Source: Roseivivax isoporae LMG 25204
GTDB taxonomy: Bacteria; Pseudomonadota; Alphaproteobacteria; Rhodobacterales; Rhodobacteraceae
DNA: 64,000 nt
Direction: 5' to 3'
Assembly (NCBI RefSeq): GCF_000521865.1
Contig: NZ_JAME01000002.1
Coordinates: forward strand, 124,001 to 188,000
Shown one piece after another: positions 41,455 to 50,183 of the stretch. Under the pieces are notes generated by a model. It did no database searches and had not been told where the DNA came from. It worked only from the letters and a program-made list of their open reading frames with translations. The translations under genes and the position numbers were made by a program. The first letter of the stretch is position 1; each line of letters opens with the position of its first letter.

Positions 41455-43113
41455 TCAGGCGGCGAAGCCCAGCGCGTAGAGGTGGATCTCGAAGGAGGGA
41501 TGCATCTCCGCGCCGACGACCTCGGGCCGGAAATGGCGGTAGAGCGAACGCCAGTAGGGCTGCACGATCACCGCGTCCTCGCGCAGGAGGCCCTGCAGCC
41601 TCGCCATGATCCGCGACCGCTCGGCCGGGTCCGACAGCGTCAGCGCCTCGGCGAGCGCCGCGTCGAAGGCGGGGTTGGCATAGCCCGTCTCGTTCCAGAC
41701 GGCGCCGGTGCGGTAGGCGAGCGCCATGGTCTGCACCCCGAGCGGCCGATGATTCCACTCGGTCACCGACAGCGGGTAGCTCATCCATTCCGACCAGAAC
41801 CGGAAGCCGGGCAGGATGGTCTGCCGCGCACGGATGCCGGCATCGAGCAGCAGCGCCTCGAACGCCTCGCCGGTGCGGCGGGCCACGCCGTCGTCCAGCG
41901 TGACGATCTCGTGGGTGAAGTCGGAATACCCCGCCTCCTCGATCAGGGCGGCGGCGCGATCGGGATCGAAGGGCGCGGGCCCGAGGTCGGCATGGTCGGG
42001 CTGGATCGGCGCCACGTGGTCGTTCGCGGCGAGCGTGCCGCGCCCGCCATAGCCGAGCTCGAGGCAGATCGCGTTGTCGGTGGCGAGCACCAGTGCCTGG
42101 CGCACGCGCTGATCCGCGTAGGGCCGCCGGCCGTCCACCTCGGCCTCCTGGTTGCCGCGCAGGACGACGGTCGCCGAGGTCTGCACCTCCGACTTCTCCC
42201 AGCCGAGCGCGTCGGCGGCGTCGATGAACCGGCCCACGTTCTCGTAGAGCATGTCGACGCGGCCCGTCTCGATCGCCGCGACCCAGCTCGCGGGGTCGGT
42301 GCCGATGTCCACGAACTCGATCCGGTCGAGCGTCACCGGACCCCAGCCGGGCAGGTCGGCCCCCCACCAGGCATGCGCGTCGTTGCGCACGAGGACGGCG
42401 CCGCTGCCGGGCGTCACGCTTTCGGGCAGGAAGGGCCCGGTGCCGACGGGCGCCTCGAGCATCGTCGCCGGATCGAAGCCCGGCGGCACCACGGCGGCGG
42501 GATAATCCGAGAGCGCGACGACGAGCGTCGCGTCGGGTCGCAGCAGGCGGAGCCGCACCCTGCCGTCCTCGACGCTGACCGCGCCCGCGCGCAGGCGCCG
42601 CGTGTCCGGATCGACGAGGCTCGACAGGCTTTCGGCCATGACGTTGCCTTCGACCTCGGCGTCGCACCAGTAGTCGAACATGCGCGCGACATCCTCGGCG
42701 GTGAAGGGCGTGCCGTCGTTCCAGGTCACGCCCGCGCGCGGCACGAGGAGGTATTCGCTCGCGTCCTCGTTGACCTCCCAGCTGTCGAGCAGCATGCCGC
42801 GCAGGCTGCCGTCGCGGCGGTATTCCACCAGATATTCGAGCCAGCCGCGCGTGACGTTCGCGATCTCGGACCAGTCGAAGGTGCGCGGGTCCTTGAGCGC
42901 GCGCACCTCCTGCTGGATGCGGAGCGTGCCGCCCGGGCGGCGTTCGCGCTGCGCTGCGGCCGCCGCTGGCAGAGGCAGGCCGCCGAGCGCCGCCGCGGCG
43001 GTTGCGGAAAGCCCGAGCGCCGTCGCCTCGGTCAGGAACTCGCGCCGCGACAGATGTCCGCGGTCCAGCGCGCGGGCGAGCGTGCGGGCATGGGGATGGG
43101 GCGTGCGGCTCAT
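41455..43113 (-). CDS. ABC transporter substrate-binding protein, family 5 (oligopeptide/nickel type)
   Basis: A 552-residue periplasmic binding protein. A twin-arginine motif lies at 22-27 (SRREFLTEATALGLS), so export through Tat is likely. The SBP_bac_5 domain shows TWNDGTPFTAEDVARMFDYW and the C-terminal NETGYANPAFDAALAEALTL. No permease or ATPase gene accompanies it. Its ATG overlaps the stop of an AraC-type regulator (ATGA), which in turn follows miaA. Ligand unknown; a peptide, sugar or metal chelate are all possible. Confidence 0.9.
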   Translation of the reverse strand: MSRTPHPHARTLARALDRGHLSRREFLTEATALGLSATAAAALGGLPLPAAAAAQRERRPGGTLRIQQEVRALKDPRTFDWSEIANVTRGWLEYLVEYRRDGSLRGMLLDSWEVNEDASEYLLVPRAGVTWNDGTPFTAEDVARMFDYWCDAEVEGNVMAESLSSLVDPDTRRLRAGAVSVEDGRVRLRLLRPDATLVVALSDYPAAVVPPGFDPATMLEAPVGTGPFLPESVTPGSGAVLVRNDAHAWWGADLPGWGPVTLDRIEFVDIGTDPASWVAAIETGRVDMLYENVGRFIDAADALGWEKSEVQTSATVVLRGNQEAEVDGRRPYADQRVRQALVLATDNAICLELGYGGRGTLAANDHVAPIQPDHADLGPAPFDPDRAAALIEEAGYSDFTHEIVTLDDGVARRTGEAFEALLLDAGIRARQTILPGFRFWSEWMSYPLSVTEWNHRPLGVQTMALAYRTGAVWNETGYANPAFDAALAEALTLSDPAERSRIMARLQGLLREDAVIVQPYWRSLYRHFRPEVVGAEMHPSFEIHLYALGFAA

Positions 43114-43988
43114 CCGCGGCGCAGGGCCGAGGGGGCGCCGGGGCGCGGTTTCGTGCCCTCGGCGCGGAGCGCGGTCGGGGTCATGCCGGTGTGGGAGTGC
43201 ACGAAGCGCGTGAAATAGGCCGGGCTCGAAAAGCCGAGCGCCGCGGCGATCTCGTTCACCGCCGGTTCGGGGCGGGCCAGCATCTCGCGCGCGGCGTGCA
43301 CCACGCGTTCGGTCAGCATGTCGGCCGCCGTCCGCCCGCAGGCGGCGCGCGCGACGCGCGTCAGGTGCGTCGGCGTCACGTCGAGCCGTTCGGCATAGTC
43401 GGCCATGACCATGGGGCTGCGGAAATGCTCCGTCACGAGGCGCGCGTAGCGGCGGATCAGCCGGGGCGCCGCCGTCTCGCGCGGGGCATCGACGGCGCCG
43501 TGGTCGCGCTGCCGCGCGAGCCAGACCGACACGAGCGCCAGATGCGCGCCGAGCGCTTCCTGCACCAGCGGGCGGTCGCGCTGCAACTCGCGCTGCATCG
43601 CCTCGATCTCGGCGGTGAGCTCGGCCTGGGCGAGCGAATCGCGCGGCCGCAGGTGCACCGGCGTCCGCGGCAGCGAGGGCACGAGCCCCGGCGGGCTCTG
43701 GATGACCTGCGCGTAGCTCTGGGGTCCGAGCTCCACCGCCATCAGCGTGCCCGCCGGAAGGAAGATCGCGTTGTGGGTGCCGAGCCCCCGGCGCACGCCG
43801 TCGATGATGATGCGGCCCTGGCCGCGGGTGACCCAGAGCAGGAGGTCGTCGGGCCGGTCGTGCAGCAGCGTCATGCGCCAGGGCGCGCCCGCGACCACCT
43901 GCGCGAAGGGGGTGCAGCGGATCGCGGCGATCTGCGGCGCCGGTTCGTGGATGCGCGAGGGTTTGCGCAGGAAGGCCGGTCCGGTCAT
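43110..43988 (-). CDS. AraC-family transcriptional regulator
   Basis: A 292-residue regulator. The N-terminal half is a cupin-like ligand domain (DDLLLWVTRGQGRIIIDGVR). The C-terminal double helix-turn-helix reads MADYAERLDVTPTHLTRVAR and VNEIAAALGFSSPAYFTRFV, followed by the conserved HTGMTPTALR. It is one base downstream of miaA and overlaps the binding-protein start, so all three are read together. The obvious hypothesis is control of the binding protein. The inducer is unknown. Confidence 0.93.
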   Translation of the reverse strand: MTGPAFLRKPSRIHEPAPQIAAIRCTPFAQVVAGAPWRMTLLHDRPDDLLLWVTRGQGRIIIDGVRRGLGTHNAIFLPAGTLMAVELGPQSYAQVIQSPPGLVPSLPRTPVHLRPRDSLAQAELTAEIEAMQRELQRDRPLVQEALGAHLALVSVWLARQRDHGAVDAPRETAAPRLIRRYARLVTEHFRSPMVMADYAERLDVTPTHLTRVARAACGRTAADMLTERVVHAAREMLARPEPAVNEIAAALGFSSPAYFTRFVHSHTGMTPTALRAEGTKPRPGAPSALRRG

Positions 43989-43989
43989 G

Positions 43990-44877
43990 TCACACGCCCT
44001 CTGCCGCGGGGTGAAGGTGCCGCCAAGCCCCCATGCGCGCGCGGAACCAGGTGCGCTGGCGCTTGGCGAACTGGCGCGTCTGGATCACGGCGCGCTCGAT
44101 CGCCGTGTCGCGGTCGAGGCGGCCCTCCACGTGCGCGACGAGCTCTGTCGCGCCGATCGCCTTCGACGACGGTCGCGCAGGGTCGAAGCCCGGAGCATTG
44201 GCGCGCGCCTCGTCGAGCGCGCCCTCGTCCAGCATGGCGCGGAAGCGTCGCGCGATCCGCGGCCCGAGCCAGTCCTTCGGCGCGTCGATCACCAGCGGCT
44301 GCGCGGCGGCGAGCGGAAGGAGCGGCGGTGCGGGGTCGTCCTGCCACGCCGCGATGCCGCGTCCGGTAAGCTGCAGCACCTCCCACGCGCGCTGGACGCG
44401 GACGGGGTTCGCGAGGTCGATCCGCGCGCGGCTCTCGGGGTCGAGCTCGGCCACCATCGGCGCGAGCCCGGCCTCCTCGAGGCGCGCGCCCGAATGCGCG
44501 CGCAGCTCTGGCGGGGTCTCGGGAATGTCGGCCAGCCCCTCGGTCAGCGCGGTGAAGTAGAGCCCGGTGCCGCCGACGATGATCGGCCGGTCGGGCCCGT
44601 CGAGGATGCGACCCAGATCGCGCAGCCAGCGGCCGACCGAATAGGGTTCGTCCCCGGGCAGGAAGCCGTAGAGCGCGTGCGGCGCGCGTGCCTCGTCGTC
44701 GGGCGAGGGGCGTGCGGTCAGAACGCGCCAGTCGCCGTGCACCTGGATCGCGTCGGCGTTCACCACGACGCCGCCCTGCGCCTCGGCGAGGGCGAGGGCG
44801 AGCCCCGACTTGCCGCTGGCGGTCGGACCCGCGATCAGCACGGGGCAGTCCGGTGAGAGGCGGTCGAGATCGATCAT
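43990..44877 (-). CDS. miaA: tRNA dimethylallyltransferase
   Basis: A 295-residue enzyme that adds dimethylallyl to A37 of tRNAs reading UNN codons. The P-loop is GPTASGKS (17-24), followed by [20 protein letters not shown], the [14 protein letters not shown] segment, and [18 protein letters not shown] near the C-terminus. Length is normal. The ATG at 44877 follows AAAGGATCG. It leads a tight unit with the AraC regulator and binding protein, and is divergent from frr across 276 bases. Confidence 0.95.
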   Translation of the reverse strand: MIDLDRLSPDCPVLIAGPTASGKSGLALALAEAQGGVVVNADAIQVHGDWRVLTARPSPDDEARAPHALYGFLPGDEPYSVGRWLRDLGRILDGPDRPIIVGGTGLYFTALTEGLADIPETPPELRAHSGARLEEAGLAPMVAELDPESRARIDLANPVRVQRAWEVLQLTGRGIAAWQDDPAPPLLPLAAAQPLVIDAPKDWLGPRIARRFRAMLDEGALDEARANAPGFDPARPSSKAIGATELVAHVEGRLDRDTAIERAVIQTRQFAKRQRTWFRARMGAWRHLHPAAEGV

Positions 44878-45153
44878 CCGGCGATCCTTTCGGCACGGGC
44901 CGAGGCCGCGCGCTGCGGCATCGCTGCATCCGGTCGCGGCAAAGCCCCGCCGGCGCCATTGTCCTGCCGGCGTTTTTCCGACATCAACGCGGAGGATTCT
45001 AGACCCGCCGCGGGGACATGCGCAACACGTCGCCGGTCCGGGCGGCGGCATGGGCATCGCGGTCGCGCACGTTCCGCGGGCAGTGCATCTATACAAGGGA
45101 CGCCGCTTGCCGATAATGTGCGCGCGGGCAGGCGAGAAGGACAGAACGGAACC

Positions 45154-45714
45154 ATGGCTGACGATTTCGAACTCGATGTGGACGACCTCAGGCGCCGGAT
45201 GGAAGGTGCGATGAGCAACCTGCGCACGGAATTCGCCTCCCTCCGCACCGGGCGCGCATCGGCCTCGATGCTGGAACCGGTACAGGTCGAGGCTTACGGG
45301 CAGATGACGCCGATCAACCAGGTGGGCACGGTCAACGTTCCCGAGCCGCGGATGGTCACCATCAACGTCTGGGACAAGGGCCTCGTCGGCAAGGTCGAGA
45401 AGGCGATCCGCGATTCCGGCCTCGGCATCAACCCGCAGCTCAACGGCACCATCATCATGCTGCCGATCCCCGAGCTGAACGAGGAGCGCCGCCGCGAGCT
45501 GGGCAAGGTCGCCGGCCAGTACGCCGAGGGTGCGCGGGTGTCGATTCGCAACGTGCGCCGCGACGGCATGGAGCAGATCAAGAAGAACAAGGACAGCATG
45601 TCGGAAGACGACGCGAAGTTCTGGGAATCCGAGGTCCAGGACCTGACGGACCAGTTCATCGCGAAGGTCGACAAGGCGCTCGAGACCAAGCAAGAAGAGA
45701 TCATGCAGGTCTGA
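45154..45714 (+). CDS. frr: Ribosome recycling factor
   Basis: A 186-residue factor that, with EF-G, splits post-termination ribosomes. The family signature runs [20 protein letters not shown] and [20 protein letters not shown], and the C-terminal helix ends [20 protein letters not shown]. Length is canonical (185). The ATG at 45154 follows GAAGGAC with ordinary spacing. In many alphaproteobacteria pyrH precedes frr; here the upstream gene is divergent miaA. It begins the envelope-biogenesis operon. Confidence 0.97.
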   Translation: MADDFELDVDDLRRRMEGAMSNLRTEFASLRTGRASASMLEPVQVEAYGQMTPINQVGTVNVPEPRMVTINVWDKGLVGKVEKAIRDSGLGINPQLNGTIIMLPIPELNEERRRELGKVAGQYAEGARVSIRNVRRDGMEQIKKNKDSMSEDDAKFWESEVQDLTDQFIAKVDKALETKQEEIMQV

Positions 45715-45755
45715 TCCTGCGACCGACCGGGCGGGGGCTCGAAGGAGGGTAGGCG

Positions 45756-46481
45756 ATGGCCAAACCGATCCGCGGCAGCGCAGGCCCGCGCCATGTCGCT
45801 ATCATCATGGACGGCAACGGGCGGTGGGCGACGCAGCGCGGCAAGCCGCGGCTCTTCGGCCACCAGGCCGGCGCGCGCCGCGTGCGCGAGATCGTGGAAG
45901 CCTGCCCCGAATGCGGGGTGTCCTACCTCACGATCTTCGCGTTCTCGACCGAGAACTGGAAGCGGACACAGACCGAGGTGGCGGGGCTCATGAGCCTCTT
46001 CCGCCGCTACATCCAGAAGGAGGCGCGCGCCCTCCGCGAGAACGACGTCCGCGTGCGCTTCATCGGCGATCGCGTGAAGCTCGACGTCAAGCTGCGCATG
46101 CTGATGGACGAACTCGAGGCGGCCACCGCGCATTGTTCGGGCGTGAACCTGACCGTGGCGCTGAACTACGGCGGCCGCGACGAGGTGGCCCGTGCCACCC
46201 GCAGGCTGGCCGAGGACGTGGCCGCAGGCAGGCTCGATCCCTCCGGCGTGAACGAGGAGACGCTGCCGCGCTACCTCGACACCTGCCTTCTGCCCGATCC
46301 CGACCTCGTGATCCGCACCAGCGGCGAGGCGCGGATCTCGAACTTCCTCCTCTGGCAGTCGGCCTACGCGGAATACGAGTTCGTCGACACGCTCTGGCCC
46401 GACTTCACCGCCGCGGAATTCATGCGGCTGACCGAAAGCTTCGGCGGACGCGAACGGCGGTTCGGTGCCGTGCCGGCATGA
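45756..46481 (+). CDS. uppS: Undecaprenyl pyrophosphate synthase
   Basis: A 241-residue cis-prenyltransferase that builds the C55 lipid carrier for peptidoglycan and LPS. The catalytic Asp19 is in [19 protein letters not shown]; the second block is [18 protein letters not shown] and the third [20 protein letters not shown], followed by [16 protein letters not shown]. The ATG at 45756 follows GGAGGG. Its stop overlaps the cdsA ATG (ATGA). Confidence 0.97.
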   Translation: MAKPIRGSAGPRHVAIIMDGNGRWATQRGKPRLFGHQAGARRVREIVEACPECGVSYLTIFAFSTENWKRTQTEVAGLMSLFRRYIQKEARALRENDVRVRFIGDRVKLDVKLRMLMDELEAATAHCSGVNLTVALNYGGRDEVARATRRLAEDVAAGRLDPSGVNEETLPRYLDTCLLPDPDLVIRTSGEARISNFLLWQSAYAEYEFVDTLWPDFTAAEFMRLTESFGGRERRFGAVPA

Positions 46482-47287
46482 GCCAGCGCCTGCGTTCCAA
46501 ATGGGATGACCTGGGCGAGCGGCTTCTGTCCGGTGCGGTGCTCGTCGGGCTGGGCAGCGTCTGCGTCTGGATCGGCGGCACCGTCTTCCACCTGCTGGTG
46601 GCCGCGGTCTGCGGGATGATGGTCTGGGAACTGGTGTCGATGCTCGACACGCGGCGCGAACGCTCGCCGCTGATCCTGGGGGTCGCGGCGGCGGCGGCGA
46701 TGCTCGTCGCCTCCGAGGTCCCGGCCTCGTTCGCGCTGCCGCTCGTGCTGGCGCCCTCGATGCTGGGGCTCGGGCAGATGGAACGCGGCGGCGTCACCTA
46801 CGCGAGCTTTGCCGCGCTGATCCTGCTCGCGGGCTACGGCATGATCGTCCTGCGCGACGTCTACGGGGCGCAGTGGCTCCTGTGGCTCATCCTCGTGGTG
46901 GTGACCACCGACGTCGCCGGCTACTTCGCCGGACGGTCGATCGGCGGCAAGCTGCTCTGGCCGCGGGTCAGTCCCAAGAAGACTTGGGCGGGCGCCATCG
47001 CCGGCTGGGTCGCCGCGGGCGGCGTGGGCGTGGCCTATGCCATGCTGACGCCGGCGCATGCGGGGCTCATGGGCCTCAGCATCGCGGCCTCCATGGCCAG
47101 CCAGATCGGCGACATCGCCGAGAGCGCCGTCAAGCGGCGCGCGGGCGTCAAGGACAGCTCGAACCTGATCCCGGGCCATGGCGGCCTCTTCGACCGGTTC
47201 GACGGCATGCTCGGCGCCTCGGTCTTCATCCTGATCGCGGGCCAGATCACCGGCTTTCCCCCAGGCATAGGGCCCGCCCTGCCGTGA
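46478..47287 (+). CDS. cdsA: Phosphatidate cytidylyltransferase
   Basis: A 269-residue integral membrane enzyme making CDP-diacylglycerol, the precursor of all phospholipids. The family signature is complete: SAVKRRAGVKDSSNLIPGHG then GLFDRFD. About eight hydrophobic segments precede and surround it. The start overlaps uppS by four bases and the stop overlaps dxr (GTGA), so translation of uppS-cdsA-dxr is coupled throughout. Confidence 0.95.
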   Translation: MSQRLRSKWDDLGERLLSGAVLVGLGSVCVWIGGTVFHLLVAAVCGMMVWELVSMLDTRRERSPLILGVAAAAAMLVASEVPASFALPLVLAPSMLGLGQMERGGVTYASFAALILLAGYGMIVLRDVYGAQWLLWLILVVVTTDVAGYFAGRSIGGKLLWPRVSPKKTWAGAIAGWVAAGGVGVAYAMLTPAHAGLMGLSIAASMASQIGDIAESAVKRRAGVKDSSNLIPGHGGLFDRFDGMLGASVFILIAGQITGFPPGIGPALP

Positions 47288-48459
47288 CGCAGCCGCGCCG
47301 GATCTCGATCCTCGGCGCCACCGGGTCGATCGGTCAGAACACCATCGACCTCGTGGCGCGCGATCCCGACGCCTATGATGTCGTGGCGCTGACCGGCGGG
47401 CGCAACATCGCGCGGCTCGCGGCGGACGCGCTTGCCCTGCATGCCGAGGTGGCGGTGACCTGCCACGAGGACGCGCTGCCCGAGCTGCGCGCGGCGCTCG
47501 CGGGATCGTCGGTCGAGGCGGCGGCGGGCGACGCCGCCCTGGTCGAGGCCGCGCGCCGTCCGGCGGACTGGGTCATGTCGGCGATCGTGGGCTATGCCGG
47601 CCTCGCGCCGGGGCTCGCGGCGCTCGAGGGCGGCGCGACGCTCGCGCTTGCGAACAAGGAAAGCATGGTCTGCGCCGGTGCGCTGATGCTCGAGACCGCG
47701 CGCCGCAGCGGCGGGCGCATCCTTCCCGTGGACAGCGAACATTCGGCGGTGTTCCAGGCGCTGATCGGCGAGGACATCTCGGCGGTCGAGCGCGTGGTCA
47801 TCACCGCCTCGGGCGGCGCCTTCCGCGACTGGCCGATCGAGAGGCTGGCGGGTGCCACGCCGGAACAGGCATCGACGCATCCCAACTGGGCGATGGGGCA
47901 GCGGATCACCATCGACAGCGCGTCGATGTTCAACAAGGCGCTGGAACTCATTGAAACACGGGAATTCTTCGGCCTCGACCCCGACCGGATCGAAACCGTC
48001 GTGCACCCCGAATCGCTGATCCACGCGCTCGTGGGCTTCACCGACGGTGCGTTCATGGCCCATGTGGGGCCACCCGACATGCGCCATGCGATCGGCTTCG
48101 CGCTGCACCATCCGCAGCGCCGGGCGCTGCCGGTCGCGCGGCTGGACCTCGCCGCCATCGGCACGCTGACCTTCCGCCCCGCGGACGAGACGCGCTGGCC
48201 CGCGCTCCGGCTCGCCCGGGAGGTGATGCACCGGCGCGGGCTTTCCGGCGCGGTGTTCAATGCCGCGAAGGAGGCCGCGCTCGACGCCTTCATCGAACGG
48301 CAGATCGGTTTCCAGCAGATGTCGCAGGTGGTCGAACACGTGCTCGACCGGGTTTCCGCACAGGCGGGACTTGATGATGCCGTGATCGATCTTGATAAGG
48401 TGCGCGCAGCGGACCATCTGGCACGGCAACTCGCCGCCGAATTCATCTCGCAGCAATAG
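47284..48459 (+). CDS. dxr: 1-deoxy-D-xylulose 5-phosphate reductoisomerase
   Basis: A 391-residue NADPH enzyme that commits carbon to the MEP isoprenoid pathway, supplying UppS upstream. The NADPH motif is ISILGATGSIGQNTIDLV; the metal/substrate region is LPVDSEHSAVFQAL, with ALANKESMVCAG before it, and PNWAMGQRITIDSASMFNKA. The GTG start at 47284 overlaps the cdsA stop. Length and C-terminal domain are intact. Confidence 0.97.
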   Translation: MTQPRRISILGATGSIGQNTIDLVARDPDAYDVVALTGGRNIARLAADALALHAEVAVTCHEDALPELRAALAGSSVEAAAGDAALVEAARRPADWVMSAIVGYAGLAPGLAALEGGATLALANKESMVCAGALMLETARRSGGRILPVDSEHSAVFQALIGEDISAVERVVITASGGAFRDWPIERLAGATPEQASTHPNWAMGQRITIDSASMFNKALELIETREFFGLDPDRIETVVHPESLIHALVGFTDGAFMAHVGPPDMRHAIGFALHHPQRRALPVARLDLAAIGTLTFRPADETRWPALRLAREVMHRRGLSGAVFNAAKEAALDAFIERQIGFQQMSQVVEHVLDRVSAQAGLDDAVIDLDKVRAADHLARQLAAEFISQQ

Positions 48460-48471
48460 GGGCACGGAGCT

Positions 48472-49815
48472 TTGGACATCGTGACGCTTGTGCCGCAGTT
48501 CGGCGGATTGCTCTGGACGCTCCTGGCTTTCGTTGTCGCGCTGTCGATCATCGTCGCGATCCACGAATACGGCCACTACATCGTCGGCCGCTGGTCCGGG
48601 ATCGACGCGGAGGTGTTCAGCCTCGGCTTCGGGCCGGTGCTGTTCTCGCGCACCGACCGGCGCGGCACGCAATGGCAGTTCGCGCTCCTGCCGCTCGGCG
48701 GCTACGTGAAGTTCCGCGGCGACGCGAACCCCTCGGGCGGCACCGACGCCGAGGCCATGACCGGCCTGACCGAGGCGGAGCGGCGGCGCACCATGACCGG
48801 GGCGCCGCTCTGGGCGCGGGCGGCGACCGTTGCCGCGGGCCCGATCTTCAACTTCATCCTGTCCATACTGATCTTCGCGGGCGTGTTCCTCGCGCGGGGC
48901 ACGGTGTCCGAGCCGCTGACCGTGGGCGAGATCTACCCGCTGCCGGTGCAGAACGAACTGCGCGTGGGCGACGAGATCCTCGGGATCGAGGGGCAGCCGC
49001 TGCCGCCCTATGACGATCCCGTGGCGTTCGAGGAATACCTCGACGCGCTGCCGGTCGCGCCGCAACTCGACTATACCGTGCGCCGAGACGGATCCGAGAC
49101 GGTGGTGCCGGGGCCCTACGTGCACCCGCCGCTCGCCACGCAGGTGCTGCCGCTCTCGGCCGCGTCCGAGGCCGGGCTCGAGGAGGGCGACGTGATCCTC
49201 GCCATCGACGGCACCCCGATCACCGGATTCGAGGACCTGCGGGACATCGTCGAGGGGTCCGAGGGCGCGCCGCTGGCGCTGTCGGTCTGGCGCGGCGGCG
49301 AGGAGGTCGCGCTGACGCTCGAGCCGCGCCGCGTCGACGAGCCCCAGCCGGGCGGCGCGTTCCGCACCGTCTACCGCATCGGCGTGGCGGGCGGGCTGTT
49401 CTTCGCTCCCGCGACCGAGACACCGGGCGTCGGGCAGGCGGTGGGCTCTGCCGTGGGACAGGTGGGCGAGATCATCCGCGGGTCGATCTCTGGCCTCTGG
49501 CACATGGTCACCGGTGCCATCTCGACCTGCAACCTCTCGGGTCCGATCGGAATCGCCGAGACCTCGGGCGCGATGGCGAGCGAGGGCACGCAGAGCTTCA
49601 TCTGGTTCATCGCGGTCCTGTCGACCGCGGTGGGGCTCCTGAACCTCTTTCCGGTGCCGGTGCTCGACGGCGGACACCTGTGTTTCCACGCCTACGAGGC
49701 CGTATCGGGGCGACCGCCCTCGGACAAGGCGCTGCGCGTCCTGATGTCCATCGGGCTGACGCTGGTGCTGGGTCTCATGGTGTTCGCGCTGACGAACGAC
49801 ATCTTCTGCCCCTGA
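48472..49815 (+). CDS. rseP: Site-2 intramembrane metalloprotease RseP
   Basis: A 447-residue inner-membrane zinc protease. The zinc site HEYGH lies in the first membrane helix (LSIIVAIHEYGHYIVGRWSG), the third ligand motif is PVLDGGHLCFHAYEAVSG, and PDZ domains occupy the middle (TQVLPLSAASEAGLEEGDVI). It would release envelope-stress sigma factors from anti-sigma factors. The start is a TTG at 48472, chosen because family members begin MDxxxLIPQFGG; a GTG at 48481 is the alternative. The HExxH is close to the N-terminus as usual. Confidence 0.95.
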   Translation: MDIVTLVPQFGGLLWTLLAFVVALSIIVAIHEYGHYIVGRWSGIDAEVFSLGFGPVLFSRTDRRGTQWQFALLPLGGYVKFRGDANPSGGTDAEAMTGLTEAERRRTMTGAPLWARAATVAAGPIFNFILSILIFAGVFLARGTVSEPLTVGEIYPLPVQNELRVGDEILGIEGQPLPPYDDPVAFEEYLDALPVAPQLDYTVRRDGSETVVPGPYVHPPLATQVLPLSAASEAGLEEGDVILAIDGTPITGFEDLRDIVEGSEGAPLALSVWRGGEEVALTLEPRRVDEPQPGGAFRTVYRIGVAGGLFFAPATETPGVGQAVGSAVGQVGEIIRGSISGLWHMVTGAISTCNLSGPIGIAETSGAMASEGTQSFIWFIAVLSTAVGLLNLFPVPVLDGGHLCFHAYEAVSGRPPSDKALRVLMSIGLTLVLGLMVFALTNDIFCP

Positions 49816-49823
49816 CACGTCCC

Positions 49824-49844
49824 GGCCCGGCGCCACGCCGGGCC
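49824..49844 (+). terminator. Hairpin between rseP and the small ORF before bamA
   Basis: 8-bp stem 49824-49831 with 49837-49844 (loop GCCAC), nine bases after the rseP stop. No T-tract; a weak or Rho-assisted terminator at best. A promoter-like TTGACA follows further downstream, so bamA may be partly independent of rseP. Confidence 0.4.
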
Positions 49845-49914
49845 TCCGTCGCGCCAAATTGATGCCTCAATCGGACGATACCCGGCCTCGGTCGATCTCG
49901 ACCGGAGCGAGGGA

Positions 49915-50040
49915 ATGCAGACGATCCGAAGCGGTGCACGCGGCCTGTGGCTGATCTGGAACCTGAACTGGGACCGGCTTCTCTATGCCGTGACGATCCT
50001 CGTCTCGCTCTGGATCGGGGCCTTCATCGGCACGCTCTGA
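49915..50040 (+). CDS. 41-residue membrane protein between rseP and bamA
   Basis: The ORF at 49915-50040 starts MQTIRSGARGLWLIWNLNWD and continues with one hydrophobic helix (LYAVTILVSLWIGAFIGTL) and a TGA stop. GAGCGAGGGA lies immediately upstream as a ribosome site. The basic N-terminus and single helix suggest a cytoplasm-in, one-pass protein with an unusual Trp-rich juxtamembrane segment (WLIWNLNW). It is too short for common ORF callers. Family not recognised; conservation of the rseP-sORF-bamA order in relatives would be the test. Confidence 0.6.
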   Translation: MQTIRSGARGLWLIWNLNWDRLLYAVTILVSLWIGAFIGTL

Positions 50041-50115
50041 CCGGCATGCGGCACGCCCCGGCGTGGCCTCCGCGCCGCGCCCGGCGAAAGGCGCGCCGGA
50101 CCTCTTTCCAAGCTT

Positions 50116-50142
50116 TTGACAAGTCTCCACCGGACCGATACT
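50116..50142 (+). promoter_or_regulatory. Candidate promoter of bamA
   Basis: A perfect -35 TTGACA (50116-50121). GATACT (50137-50142) follows after 15 bases, slightly short; TACTCA at 17 bases is the alternative -10. It lies 40-60 bases before the bamA start. Confidence 0.45.
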
Positions 50143-50162
50143 CACGTCCCAACGAGGGATAG

Positions 50163-50183
50163 ATGACGGGGTGGGCGGCATGA
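50163..50183 (+). CDS. Six-codon upstream ORF overlapping the bamA start
   Basis: ATG ACG GGG TGG GCG GCA TGA encodes MTGWAA. GAGGGAT lies four to ten bases upstream, a better ribosome site than the one for bamA. Its TGA overlaps the bamA ATG at 50180 (ATGA), which would couple bamA translation to termination on this mini-ORF. Whether it is translated is inference. Confidence 0.4.
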   Translation: MTGWAA

